From: JBMDXK01 sp048594375
GTDB taxonomy: Bacteria; Pseudomonadota; Alphaproteobacteria; Rhizobiales; Methylopilaceae
Assembly: GCA_048594375.1 (NCBI GenBank)
Contig: JBMDXK010000023.1
Span: forward strand, 62,001-126,000
Direction of reading: 5' to 3'
Length of the DNA: 64,000 nucleotides
Position numbers and translations under genes: made by a program. Below are positions 43,810-53,145 of the stretch, piece by piece. The notes under the pieces were generated by a model. The model saw nothing but the letters and a program-made list of their open reading frames with translations, did not search any database and was not told where the DNA came from. How positions within the stretch are numbered: position 1 is the stretch's first letter; each line of letters opens with the position of its first letter.

Positions 43810-44775
43810 ATGACCGTTGAATTTATCGGCGATATACGGCAAGGCATCCGTAATACCTTGCAAAAAGCCGCCACGGCTACGGGAGTCGGGTTCGATTACC
43901 TCTTGAAAACAGCGGTGCGTGAATCCGGCCTGAAAGCCGATGCCAAAGCGCGCACGTCTTCCGCTGCGGGGATGTTCCAGTTTATTGAACAAACATGGTT
44001 ACAAACCATGAAAGAATCCGGCAGTGAATTTGGCCTGCAACATTATGCCGATAAAATCAGCCGCAATTCCTCTGGACGGTTTCAGGTGGCCAATGCCGCT
44101 GACCGCAAAGAAATCCTCGATCTGCGCTTTGATGCCGGTATTGCTGCAAAAATGGCTGGCGCCTTTACCGCCAAAAATAATGCTGTTCTCAAAGATTTTC
44201 TCGGCCGCGATGCCACTGAAGGCGAGCTTTACATCGCCCATTTTATGGGGGCGCAAGGCGCGCGGCAACTGCTTTCCGTGGTCCAAAACCAGCCTGAGCG
44301 CCGCGTGGATGACCTGTTTCCACAAGCGGCCTCCGCAAACCGCAGCATTTTTTACAACGGTGGAAAACCACGCTCCGCACAGGAAGTCTATGCCAATCTT
44401 GTGCGCAAGCATGACGGCACACAGGTGGCACCCACTATGGCGCAAGCGCCTTCTGCGCCTCTTGCACCGTCAGGTCTGGCTTTCTGGATGCAGCCGAATT
44501 TTGGCGCGCAGAATACCGCGACTACGGCTCCTTCTGCCTCCATGACTTCCGCACTGGCTTACGCGGATACGGGGGAAAGTGGGGCGTTCCATTCCCTGTT
44601 CAGCGCCAACCGCACAACCGCTGTTTCCCCTTATGTGCAGCACATATGGGGTGGAGGGAATACGCAGCCTTCCGCACACAAAGGCTCTTCCCAATTGCCG
44701 CTTGAACTGTTCTCGTTTCTTACCCGAAACGTGACACCCTCCCGTGAACAGGCCACGCCTGTAGAGGCATCTTAA
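43810..44775 (+). CDS. SLT-fold transglycosylase domain protein
   Basis: A 321-residue protein. The lysozyme-like region covers about 20-180, with the catalytic Glu in TAVRESGLKADA and the AAGMFQFIEQTW motif. The C-terminal 130 residues are Ala/Ser/Thr-rich and unstructured. No signal peptide is visible, so export would need a special route, as with flagellar or type IV-linked hydrolases. It abuts the DUF2336 gene by one base, suggesting an operon. Confidence 0.86.
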   Translation: MTVEFIGDIRQGIRNTLQKAATATGVGFDYLLKTAVRESGLKADAKARTSSAAGMFQFIEQTWLQTMKESGSEFGLQHYADKISRNSSGRFQVANAADRKEILDLRFDAGIAAKMAGAFTAKNNAVLKDFLGRDATEGELYIAHFMGAQGARQLLSVVQNQPERRVDDLFPQAASANRSIFYNGGKPRSAQEVYANLVRKHDGTQVAPTMAQAPSAPLAPSGLAFWMQPNFGAQNTATTAPSASMTSALAYADTGESGAFHSLFSANRTTAVSPYVQHIWGGGNTQPSAHKGSSQLPLELFSFLTRNVTPSREQATPVEAS

Positions 44776-44776
44776 G

Positions 44777-45964
44777 ATGATTATACAGCGTTTTCTGCAA
44801 TGGATCCATCACGCTCCCGAAGGCGCCCGCGCGGAAGCCAGCGGGGCTTTGGCACGCGCCTATCTTTATTCCGACCTCAACCCGCAGGAAATTGATGATG
44901 CCGAGGCCGCATTAACGCTGCTTACGGAAGATGACAGCATCATGGTGCGTCATGCTTTGGTGGATGCGCTTGCCCCCAGCAGCAAAACCCCGCACCATAT
45001 TGTTCTGGCGCTGGCGCGGGATATAGAAGCCGTGGCAATTTGTATGGTTGGCCTTTCACCCGTATTGACCGATGCGGATTTGATTGATCTGGCACTGGAT
45101 GGCAAACCTGCAATTCTGCTGGCGATTGCGCACCGCGAATACCTCTCACCGGGTGTTGTGGCTGCTCTGGCTGAACTTGGCGATGACGAGGTCTGCCAAT
45201 TGCTGCTGGATAAACCGCACATTATGATTACCCCTTCGGTCATGGCGCGTATGGCAGAACGTTTCGGACATTTATCGGCGATTGCTGAGGCGCTGCTGCA
45301 ACGTTCTGATTTGCCCGTGACAGTGCGGCAAACGTTAATGGTGAAAATGTCTGCGGCCATTGCAACGGTTATTGTCGGAAAAGAACGCAAAGATGGTCTG
45401 CATCTGCCGGGTATGGTGCGGGATGTCTGCGACCGCGCAACACTGGCACTGGCAACCGAAGAAACCTGTGATTTGACAGTGCTGGTAGAACATATCTGCC
45501 AGACAGGACAGCTCACGCCCGTCTTTGTGCTGCGCACGCTGCTTTCTGGCAATATTCCTCTGTTTGAAGAAACACTGGCACGCCTTTCCGGCCTGACCGT
45601 TGGCCGCATTTCCGGTCTTGTCCACGATGCTTCGCAACGCGGCTTTGCGGCGCTCTATATGAAAACCGGCCTGCCGCTTTCCGCTTACCACGCCTTCGCG
45701 GCTGCCTTGAAAGCATGGCATGAAGTGGGATTGCCCAGCCATGTAGGAGTGGCCTTGCAGCGGCAAATGGTGGAAAAAGCTCTGGATGCCTGCCAACAAC
45801 ACCAGCATGACGGCCTTGACGCCTTGCTTGGCGTATTGCGCCAGTTCGCCGATGAAGCCATGCGGGAAGAAGCCTTGCAAAAGGCAGCAAAACTGCGTGA
45901 AGCGCAATTGCCACCGGAGCTGCAGCCGCAACCAGAGGAAAAATTGCTGGAATACGCGGCTTGA
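44777..45964 (+). CDS. DUF2336 domain protein
   Basis: A 395-residue all-helical protein. The N-terminal HEAT-like repeats (LARAYLYSDLNPQEIDDAEA, RHALVDALA, HIVLALARDIEAVA) match the alphaproteobacterial DUF2336 family. Function is unknown; members often lie next to signalling or motility genes, here an SLT protein upstream and an Hpt/receiver pair downstream. The start lies just after the stop of the SLT gene. Confidence 0.88.
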   Translation: MIIQRFLQWIHHAPEGARAEASGALARAYLYSDLNPQEIDDAEAALTLLTEDDSIMVRHALVDALAPSSKTPHHIVLALARDIEAVAICMVGLSPVLTDADLIDLALDGKPAILLAIAHREYLSPGVVAALAELGDDEVCQLLLDKPHIMITPSVMARMAERFGHLSAIAEALLQRSDLPVTVRQTLMVKMSAAIATVIVGKERKDGLHLPGMVRDVCDRATLALATEETCDLTVLVEHICQTGQLTPVFVLRTLLSGNIPLFEETLARLSGLTVGRISGLVHDASQRGFAALYMKTGLPLSAYHAFAAALKAWHEVGLPSHVGVALQRQMVEKALDACQQHQHDGLDALLGVLRQFADEAMREEALQKAAKLREAQLPPELQPQPEEKLLEYAA

Positions 45965-46117
45965 TGAATAGGCCGCGTGGTCTCCAGAAAGCGCGCAGGT
46001 GGTTGCCGTAGCCTTACCCGAAGAACGGCTGATGCAGAGCGTTTTCTATTTGTGCAAACGACGGCAGGCTTAAGGCTTTTTCCAATGCGCGCGGTGTCTT
46101 TTTAGAAGCAAATTGCC

Positions 46118-46666
46118 CTATACAGGATCAAGCTTCGAGCCGAACTTGGTCTGCCGTGCAACCGCAAGTTCCATTGCCAAAGCTTTCAAGACTTTTCCGT
46201 TATCGTCTTGCGCAATCTGGTGATGCACGCCAGCGCGCAACGCATCAACATGGGCTTGCACAAGCTCAAAGGTTGCGCCTTCAAGGGGCTGTATTTTTTC
46301 AATAATCAGACATAAGCCTTCCGCAATCGCCGCTGCTTCCGGAAAACCCAGCGTGGTGGCGTGGCCACGAATATCATGCGCTTTGCGGTAAAAGCTATCC
46401 AGCGTCTCTGCATCCAGCTTTGTGTAATAAGCCGCGCTTACTGTTTCCAAGGCTGCAATTTCAGCAACAATCCATTCCGCAAAGTGGGAAGAAAGCGCTT
46501 CAAGGCTCTTATTGGCGGCTTGAATGGCTTGTGCTTCATAATTTGCAACCGACTCTGGCCGCGCCATAACCACAGCTTGCTTGCGCAATGTATCGGGTGG
46601 TGTAATCACTTCATGATCTTTATGGACAATGGTTTTTACGTCTGTAGTGCCGCTTTTGGATGCCAT
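46118..46666 (-). CDS. Hpt domain phosphotransfer protein
   Basis: A 182-residue protein with an Hpt core at about 75-160. The likely phosphorylated His is in RKAHDIRGHATTLGF, the family motif. No kinase domain. It follows a receiver-domain gene on the same strand after 20 bases, so the two probably form a phosphorelay pair. The kinase is elsewhere. Confidence 0.85.
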   Translation of the reverse strand: MASKSGTTDVKTIVHKDHEVITPPDTLRKQAVVMARPESVANYEAQAIQAANKSLEALSSHFAEWIVAEIAALETVSAAYYTKLDAETLDSFYRKAHDIRGHATTLGFPEAAAIAEGLCLIIEKIQPLEGATFELVQAHVDALRAGVHHQIAQDDNGKVLKALAMELAVARQTKFGSKLDPV

Positions 46667-46686
46667 GGCTTTGCCCTTTGCTTGCT

Positions 46687-47238
46687 TTACACAAAGCCGC
46701 GCGCTTTATCAGAAAGCGGTTGCTGTTGAATAATTTCGGCGTTTTCAGTCCCCTTACGGCGCTCAGGGCCGCTATAATTGAGTGCAGCATTTTGCGTACG
46801 GCGCCGGTCAGGCCCAAAATAATCCCCCGCTTTAATAAACGGGCGCGGATTAAGCACAATATTGCTCACCCGCTGATACAAGGATTTGGCCGAAATCGGC
46901 TTTGCCAGAAAATCGGTTGCCCCGGCATCACGCGCTGTCAGCACCCGGCTGCGTTCCGAATGCCCTGTCAAAATAATAATCGGCACAAAAGGATTGCTGC
47001 TTTTGGGATTGCGGATCATGCGGGTAAGCTCAATGCCATCAAGAATAGGCATCACCCAATCGGTGATAATAATATCCGGCTGGTTGGCTGTATAAGATTC
47101 AAGACCAGCCGCGCCGTCTTCCGCCTCATAGGCTTCCCGAACCCCGAAGCTGTGCAGCAATGTGCGCACAATACGCCGCATATGCGCATTGTCGTCCACC
47201 ACCAGAAAGCGCAGCTTGTTAAAATCAACCCGTGGCAT
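46687..47238 (-). CDS. single-domain response regulator with basic tail
   Basis: A 183-residue protein. The CheY-like receiver (about 10-130) has the acidic pair VVDDNAH, phospho-Asp in IIITDWVMP and the conserved Lys in LAKPIS. The tail carries two GP(D/E)RR motifs (YFGPDRRRTQN, YSGPERRKGT) instead of an output domain. The ATG at 47238 follows GAAGAG; the frame is open 12 codons upstream. Operon with the Hpt gene. Confidence 0.9.
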   Translation of the reverse strand: MPRVDFNKLRFLVVDDNAHMRRIVRTLLHSFGVREAYEAEDGAAGLESYTANQPDIIITDWVMPILDGIELTRMIRNPKSSNPFVPIIILTGHSERSRVLTARDAGATDFLAKPISAKSLYQRVSNIVLNPRPFIKAGDYFGPDRRRTQNAALNYSGPERRKGTENAEIIQQQPLSDKARGFV

Positions 47239-47623
47239 CGCACACTCTTCATAAAGAGGAATCACATCCAACATTACTGCAAAAGCATATAAATTAATCC
47301 TGTATTTTTGCTATAATGCCTGTATTTCTTTCAAAAATTTACCCAATATATCCAGTATCCTATGGGAATTCTGTTCTATGATGGAATGAGGGATGTTAAA
47401 ATTAAATGAAATAGCACATGCCATCAATAAAAAGAAGCAATCTTTTCTCCCCCTACCTTCATGAAAAAGATTACAGTAACGTTATGTATCAGTATTATTT
47501 TTGCTGTAATTGATAAGATTAAGTATTAATTCAATTATAATTTACAATAATATTTCTGTATATTGAATAAATCAGATTTATAATTTATGTTTTATTTACC
47601 AGTAAAGAAAAAGGTTTTTTGTT
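47239..47623. other. AT-rich divergent gap
   Basis: 385 AT-rich bases between the response regulator and the EF-hand gene. TTAA-type sequences occur (GATTAAGTATTAATTC near 47517) but no confident promoter is assigned. Confidence 0.35.
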
Positions 47624-48079
47624 ATGAATTTGGATTACTCTCAAATTGGCAATAGCTTGAATGATATCAAAGATTTTGGTAAAAACTTTGATATTAAAAA
47701 CAGCGAGCATAAAGCTATTGGTGATGACTTTGCAAAAAGCCTTTTCAAGAGCATGGATAGCGATGGCAATGGTGAAATAAGCAAAGAAGAATTCATGTCT
47801 GCTACAGAGAATTCGCAGCGTACTGACAGACAATTGTATGATGTATATGATAAATTAAGTGGTGGTGATGGCCCCATTACTGCCGATGACATGCAGGCAG
47901 AAAATTTGTTCTGTGACTATGATTCCACAGAAGAATGGGATCTCGTTGAAGTAATGCACGAAGCGCAAACAAGTGAGGCGGATACAAAGAATACTCTGAC
48001 TGAGCTTCTGGATGATAGTTCTCTGAAAGGCATTATGGATGCTATTAGCACCCATGCTCATAAAGGTGCTGAAGTTTAA
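47624..48079 (+). CDS. EF-hand domain protein
   Basis: A 151-residue acidic protein with no signal peptide. A canonical EF-hand loop DSDGNGEISKEE follows FKSMD near residue 45. A second, degenerate loop (GGDGPITADDMQ) lies near 85, giving a likely EF-hand pair. Calcium binding is inferred from the loop. The gene and its flanks are much more AT-rich than the neighbours. Together with the EF-hand/TraB-like protein and the Ca/Na antiporter it suggests calcium has a role, but no direct link is seen. Confidence 0.8.
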   Translation: MNLDYSQIGNSLNDIKDFGKNFDIKNSEHKAIGDDFAKSLFKSMDSDGNGEISKEEFMSATENSQRTDRQLYDVYDKLSGGDGPITADDMQAENLFCDYDSTEEWDLVEVMHEAQTSEADTKNTLTELLDDSSLKGIMDAISTHAHKGAEV

Positions 48080-48182
48080 ATTAGTGATATTCTCTCACAT
48101 GTATTCTTTATCAAAATGTTAGAGTGCAACATGAACAATTGAGCAGATTTCTGTTCATTTCTTAAAAATGCACTCTTCCATT

Positions 48183-48959
48183 TCAATGAGTGAATTGTTC
48201 GGCAATAATGCGCTCATCAAGGCGATAATCCGGATCATGCAGCATGGCGATGCTCATCTTGCGGGATAGATTAATTTTCACACGGGTGATATTGCGGATT
48301 TCTGTATGATCGGCAACAGCCGCAACAGGACGCTTTTGCGGTTCCAGAATTTCAAAAGCCACTTCTGCACGATCGGGCAACAATGCACCACGCCAGCGGC
48401 GTGGCCGAAACGGCGAGAGGGGCGTCAATGCCAATAACGGCGCGCCTAACGGAATAATTGGACCATGCGCCGAAAAGTTATACGCCGTTGAACCTGCAGG
48501 AGTGGCCACCAGCACGCCGTCTGCCACCAGCTCGTTCATACGCTCCTTATCATCCACGGTAATCCGCAGCTTTGCCGCCTGATGGCTTTGGCGGAACAAC
48601 GACACTTCATTGATCGCATAGGCCTTATGGGTTACGCCTTCCGCATCGGTGGCCTGCATGGATAGCGGATGAATCACCGTTTTTTCTGTTTGAGCCAGAC
48701 GTTCATGAAGATTTTCTTCGGACACAAGCCGGTTCATCAAAAAACCAACCGAACCACGGTGCAAGCCAAACAGCGGTTTGCCGGTTTTCATAAAACGGTG
48801 CAGGCTTTGCAGCATCATGCCATCACCGCCCAGCACCACAATCACATCCGCCACATCTGGCTCTACATTGCCATATTGCGCAACAAGACGGGCGCAGCTG
48901 GCTTCGGCTTCCGGCGCTGTGCTGCTGACAAAGGCAATCTTCTGGTAACGCATGGGCAT
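48183..48959 (-). CDS. nadK: NAD kinase
   Basis: A 258-residue enzyme making NADP+ from NAD+. The GGDGMML motif is near residue 46, and the adenine-binding stretch ADGVLVATPAGSTAYNFSA is near 148. Full length. Divergent from cutA, with 60 bases between starts. Confidence 0.95.
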   Translation of the reverse strand: MPMRYQKIAFVSSTAPEAEASCARLVAQYGNVEPDVADVIVVLGGDGMMLQSLHRFMKTGKPLFGLHRGSVGFLMNRLVSEENLHERLAQTEKTVIHPLSMQATDAEGVTHKAYAINEVSLFRQSHQAAKLRITVDDKERMNELVADGVLVATPAGSTAYNFSAHGPIIPLGAPLLALTPLSPFRPRRWRGALLPDRAEVAFEILEPQKRPVAAVADHTEIRNITRVKINLSRKMSIAMLHDPDYRLDERIIAEQFTH

Positions 48960-49019
48960 GGGATTATCCGAATCAGGCTATAGAGTTCTTAAATCCCTAC
49001 AATGATGAAGAGGCCGCAC

Positions 49020-49346
49020 ATGTCAAACTTTGTAATGGTGTACACCACATGGCCGGATGTGGCGCAGGCCAAAACTTTCGGGGAGAAAATGGTGACGCAG
49101 GGGCTGGTTGCGTGTGTAAACATTCTGCCGCACATGCACTCCATCTACCTCTGGGAGGGCGCTCTTGAGGAAAGCACAGAATGCGTGATGCTGCTAAAAA
49201 CCCGCGCAGAATTGAGTGATGCGCTGGAAGCGCGGCTTCATGCGCTGCATCCTTACGATGTGCCAGCCTTTCTGGTGATGCCCATTGCGCACACCAGCCA
49301 AGGTTACGGTGATTGGCTGCATGACCAAACCACAAAGCATGACTAA
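49020..49346 (+). CDS. cutA: divalent cation tolerance protein CutA
   Basis: A 108-residue trimeric ferredoxin-like protein with VACVNILPHMHSIYLWEG and ECVMLLKTR, both CutA signatures. The ATG at 49020 follows AGAGG with good spacing; an earlier in-frame ATG lies at 49002. Its role in metal tolerance is poorly defined in bacteria. Confidence 0.93.
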   Translation: MSNFVMVYTTWPDVAQAKTFGEKMVTQGLVACVNILPHMHSIYLWEGALEESTECVMLLKTRAELSDALEARLHALHPYDVPAFLVMPIAHTSQGYGDWLHDQTTKHD

Positions 49347-49497
49347 TGCCTTCTCATGCAGGCTTTGAAGTCCTGTATTTTACGCACGATGATCCCGGCA
49401 AGATTATTGTATGGGCGCTTGGGTTTATTGCCAAAAAAACATGCCCGCAATCATCTTGTGGCTCTTGCATTGCAGGGCAGTACTCGGGGTTGGTTGA

Positions 49498-49968
49498 TTA
49501 TTTTTTGTTATAAACCGCGTGTGGATCAAACAGCGGCTCACCGCCTACAAAAGATAACGCTGCGGGCTGATCCTTGCCGCCCGATTGCACCGCGCGATAA
49601 AAACAGGAAAAGCGCCCAGTATGGCATGAAGCGCCGGTGCCGCGTGTTTTTACGCGGATCCATAAAGCATCCTGATCGCAATCGACGCGCATTTCCATAA
49701 CTTCCTGCTCATGGCCACTGGTTTCACCTTTGCGCCAGAGTTTTTGCCGCGAGCGCGACCAGTAATGTGCAATGCCAGTATCCAGAGTGAGCTGCAAAGC
49801 CTCCGCATTCATATGCGCAAACATCACCACCTCGCCGGAAGCATGATCGCTCACAATGCAAGGAATAAGACCATCGGCGCCAAAGCGTGGCATCAGCACC
49901 GCACCTTGTTCAATCTCGGATGCAGAACCACGGGCAGCAAAGCGGTGTTCAGGACATGCACAGGTCAT
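49498..49968 (-). CDS. hisI: phosphoribosyl-AMP cyclohydrolase
   Basis: Third step of histidine synthesis. 156 residues. The zinc site cysteines lie in RVDCDQDALW and ASCHTGRFSC; core SRQKLWRKGETSGH. No HisE domain is fused. It starts with ATGA overlapping the folE stop, so the two are translationally coupled. Confidence 0.94.
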   Translation of the reverse strand: MTCACPEHRFAARGSASEIEQGAVLMPRFGADGLIPCIVSDHASGEVVMFAHMNAEALQLTLDTGIAHYWSRSRQKLWRKGETSGHEQEVMEMRVDCDQDALWIRVKTRGTGASCHTGRFSCFYRAVQSGGKDQPAALSFVGGEPLFDPHAVYNKK

Positions 49969-50663
49969 TTTTTAACCAGACTAAGAAATTTTGCCTGTTC
50001 TTCGGCATTATCCGCAAATACACCGGAGAATTTCATGGTTGCGGTTTGAACGCCGAATTTTTGAACGCCGCGCATACACATGCACATATGTTCGGCTTCC
50101 AGCATCACAGCCGCACCGCGCGGTTTGAGTTCTTCTTCCAATGCGCGCATAATGGAGGCTGTGAGATTTTCCTGTGTTTGCAGACGGCGCGAGAAAATAT
50201 CCACCACGCGGGCAATTTTAGAAAGACCAACAACGCCTTTTGCGGGATAATAGGCCACATGCGCTTTGCCAAAAAACGGCACCATATGGTGTTCGCAGTG
50301 GGAAAAGAAGGAAATGTCCCGCAGCAGCACCATATCCTGATAGCCGCCCACTTCCTGAAATTGCCGCGCCAGCACATCGGCAGTATCCTGCCCATAGCCG
50401 CCAAACAATTCGCTATACGCTTTAATGACTCTGGTCGGGGTATCTTTCAGCCCCTCCCGATCAGGATTTTCACCAATAAAAGCCAGCAATGTCCGCACAG
50501 CCCGTTCTGCTTCAGCAGCCGTGGGGCGGGTATCTGAATGGGTTGGCGTCAAAGACCGCACATTGTTGCAAAGGCCGGCATCAGCCATTTCAGTTATCTC
50601 CTGCACGCACCGCTCCCGAAGCTGATCTTGGAAAAAATCAGGGGTAAAGGGTAAATCTTGCAC
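49965..50663 (-). CDS. folE: GTP cyclohydrolase I
   Basis: First enzyme of folate (and tetrahydropterin) synthesis. 232 residues. Zinc ligands in SHCEHHMVPF and in MCMCMRG; QENLT and DTPTRVIKAY are conserved. The N-terminal 25 residues are variable and the ATG at 50588 is an alternative. hisI-folE adjacency is common in alphaproteobacteria. Confidence 0.95.
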   Translation of the reverse strand: MQDLPFTPDFFQDQLRERCVQEITEMADAGLCNNVRSLTPTHSDTRPTAAEAERAVRTLLAFIGENPDREGLKDTPTRVIKAYSELFGGYGQDTADVLARQFQEVGGYQDMVLLRDISFFSHCEHHMVPFFGKAHVAYYPAKGVVGLSKIARVVDIFSRRLQTQENLTASIMRALEEELKPRGAAVMLEAEHMCMCMRGVQKFGVQTATMKFSGVFADNAEEQAKFLSLVKK

Positions 50664-50763
50664 AACATATAGCGATATAATTTGGCAAATGCCATATTTA
50701 CCTTTAAAATTAGGATAGGAAAATTACTGATTGCCCACAGTGGATAAGAGGTGCTGCGCTCAG

Positions 50764-51201
50764 ATGTCTGAACTTTACCAACGTAAATTATTGGAATTGG
50801 CTGCAAATATCCCTCATATCGGGGAACTTGAAGCGTATGATGCGCGGGTCAGCGTCCATGCAAAATTATGCGGATCAACCCTTACAGTTGATTTGAAAAT
50901 GGCAGACGACACCATCACCCATTTTGCCCAACAGGTAAAAGCTTGTGCTTTGGGGCAAGCATCTGCAAGTGCTGTGGCAAGTCTGGTGATTGGTACAACG
51001 GCACAGGAAATGCGGGATTTGCGCCGCACCATGTATGCCATGCTGAAGGAAGAAGGAGCACCCCCCACCGGAAAATGGGAAATACTGGCACCTTTGGAAG
51101 TCGTGCGCGAATACCCCGTGCGCCACGCCTCAACCCTGTTGATTTTCGACGCAATTGTTGATGCCATCAATCAGATTGAAGCAAAAACAAAAGCCGCGTG
51201 A
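50764..51201 (+). CDS. IscU/NifU-like iron-sulfur scaffold protein
   Basis: A 145-residue protein of the scaffold fold. The first two cysteines are present (AKLCGS and KACALGQASAS), but the third position in the usual R-x-x-C motif reads PVRHAST, with Ser. Scaffold activity may therefore be altered or lost. It stands alone, away from isc or suf genes. Divergent from folE. Confidence 0.85.
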   Translation: MSELYQRKLLELAANIPHIGELEAYDARVSVHAKLCGSTLTVDLKMADDTITHFAQQVKACALGQASASAVASLVIGTTAQEMRDLRRTMYAMLKEEGAPPTGKWEILAPLEVVREYPVRHASTLLIFDAIVDAINQIEAKTKAA

Positions 51202-51363
51202 TAACGGCCTCATTGCATTGTCATTTTTTCCGTTAGATCTGACAGGAAAATTTTTAGACGCTTTTCAGGGCAAGACATCCAGCTATGGTGCGTTCGGTGC
51301 CGCATCCTGCTCTTGAGCCATGGTTACACGGCGGTATAAACCCGTTCTCAATCGCAATCAATC

Positions 51364-51993
51364 TCAAGAGGATTTTTGCCGACCGCCTTCATAAACCACA
51401 AAACTGCCCACCCGGACACTGGCAGGATAAGCGATATCTTTTTGTCCGTAATCATCATTGCCAGCCTGGACAAGCCCTGATTCCATAATATCTTTGCGGC
51501 CACTGGGCCAGCAAATACGGGTGGTTTTCAAAAAGGCGCTGGAAAGCGGATAAATGGAAAACCATTCAGGAATAGGTGAGGCGGAAAGACAACCCACAAT
51601 GCAGGTGCCTTCTGCACCCATGCGATCCAGCGGCAGAAGAATGAGTTCAAGATTGCAGCCGCGTTCATCGGAAGCAAAGCCTTCCGCACCGGCAACCACG
51701 GCGGCCTTTTCTTCCAGTACAGTGTGCGCAAGATCATCCACGCCATATTCACTGCCCGCCAGCCACAAATCCCGGAATGCTGTGCCTCTGAGTTCGCGTC
51801 CAAACAAAGCACAAAGCCGGGTGCCAGCAAGACGGAATATCAGCTCGCCTTCGCTGTTGGTTTCCAGCAGGAAAATATCGGGCAGAATTTTAGGAATAGC
51901 CGTTGGATTGATCTGCGTACGCGATGGCGCAGGACGCGCCGCGCGCAGCGTGTTCCAATACGAAAAGATTTCCTGAGTAGCGGCGTGCTTCAT
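51364..51993 (-). CDS. PAS_5 family protein
   Basis: A 209-residue protein with a single PAS-like domain: IFSYWNTLRAARPAPSRTQI, then LPDIFLLETNSEGELIFRLAGTRLCALFGREL. This arrangement matches the alphaproteobacterial PAS_5 family. No output domain. The ATG at 51993 is preferred over the TTG at 52017. Ligand and role unknown. Confidence 0.85.
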   Translation of the reverse strand: MKHAATQEIFSYWNTLRAARPAPSRTQINPTAIPKILPDIFLLETNSEGELIFRLAGTRLCALFGRELRGTAFRDLWLAGSEYGVDDLAHTVLEEKAAVVAGAEGFASDERGCNLELILLPLDRMGAEGTCIVGCLSASPIPEWFSIYPLSSAFLKTTRICWPSGRKDIMESGLVQAGNDDYGQKDIAYPASVRVGSFVVYEGGRQKSS

Positions 51994-52428
51994 AATGCTA
52001 TTCTCGAATTGATCCAAAAGATAAAGGGACGCTTATCTACTCAACAACTAAGCACAGAACGTGCCACATTCTTGTGCTCCTGTGTGCGGAACATGGTTTT
52101 TATCCCCAGAATTAACGTTGTTATACAGCAAAAATACAGCATTCGCTATGCTCAAGTGTTCATTTCTCAACACTTCTTGCGGGTGTTCCATTTTTGCAAA
52201 GGTTAATGTAAAAAACCCGATAAATACGTTTTATCCTTTTAATTCAACTTGTTGACATGAAATGTAAATAATGTGTTTCATGAAAAAGCGTTCAGCTATC
52301 CCTTTATGAAACAGTAATCGGGCGCAAATTTTCATAATTGGGCAGCTTTCCTGTTTAAAAAGAATCCTTGTCTGCACAGCAAGGGCGGTGGCATAACCGC
52401 ATGGCATCTTTTTGAAAGCGTGAGCGCC
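51994..52428. other. divergent promoter gap
   Basis: 435 AT-rich bases between the PAS_5 and rhomboid genes. TTGACATGAAATGTAAATAA at about 52253 looks promoter-like on the plus strand. No gene seen. Confidence 0.35.
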
Positions 52429-53145
52429 ATGAACGAGCCGATTTTCCGCATTCCCGGTGTTATAGTTGCCATGGCTGCCACATTTGTGGCCATCCATGCG
52501 CTGGGCGGATTGTTGGATCCTCAAAATTTCACGCATTTTATGTATACCTTTTCCTTTGTGCCAGCCCGTTATGCAGGTGCTGAACTATGGCCGGGCGCCA
52601 TGGGCAGTAAAATCTGGACATTTGCAACCTATGCCTTTCTCCATGCAGATTGGGTGCATGTTGCTGTCAATTCCTTGTGGCTGTTGGCTTTTGGAACACC
52701 CGTAGCGCGCCGGTTCGGTACAGGCAGGCTGTTGGTACTGGCGTTGTTATGCGCGGTTGCAGGGGCGCTGTTTCATTGGGTTACCAATCTGCAATCTCCT
52801 GTTCCCATGCTGGGTGCTTCGGCCGTTGTTTCAGGGTTGATGGCCGCCTCAAGCCGGTTTATTTTTGCCAAAAACGGTTCACTGGATCCATTCCGGCACT
52901 CTCCCGAAACAGACGATTCCGCTTCCAGAGTCGCCGCTGTTCCGCTTTCAAAAATGCTGTACTCAAAACAAATTATTGCGTTTTTGGGCATCTGGCTGCT
53001 GATTAATTTTGGTCTAGGCATCAGCGCCGTGATGGCCGGTGAAGGGCAATCCATTGCCTGGCAAGCGCATATTGGTGGCTTTCTGGCTGGATTGCTCCTG
53101 TTTGATGCGCTGGATCCTGTGCGTACCCGCGCTCCTTTAACCTAG
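52429..53145 (+). CDS. rhomboid family intramembrane serine protease
   Basis: A 238-residue membrane protein with about six helices. HADWVHVAVNSLWLLAFG is a family signature. The catalytic Ser is in LGASAVVSG and the catalytic His in QAHIGGFLAG. A 30-residue polar loop follows the Ser helix. Its last 9 bases overlap the convergent patatin gene. Confidence 0.92.
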   Translation: MNEPIFRIPGVIVAMAATFVAIHALGGLLDPQNFTHFMYTFSFVPARYAGAELWPGAMGSKIWTFATYAFLHADWVHVAVNSLWLLAFGTPVARRFGTGRLLVLALLCAVAGALFHWVTNLQSPVPMLGASAVVSGLMAASSRFIFAKNGSLDPFRHSPETDDSASRVAAVPLSKMLYSKQIIAFLGIWLLINFGLGISAVMAGEGQSIAWQAHIGGFLAGLLLFDALDPVRTRAPLT

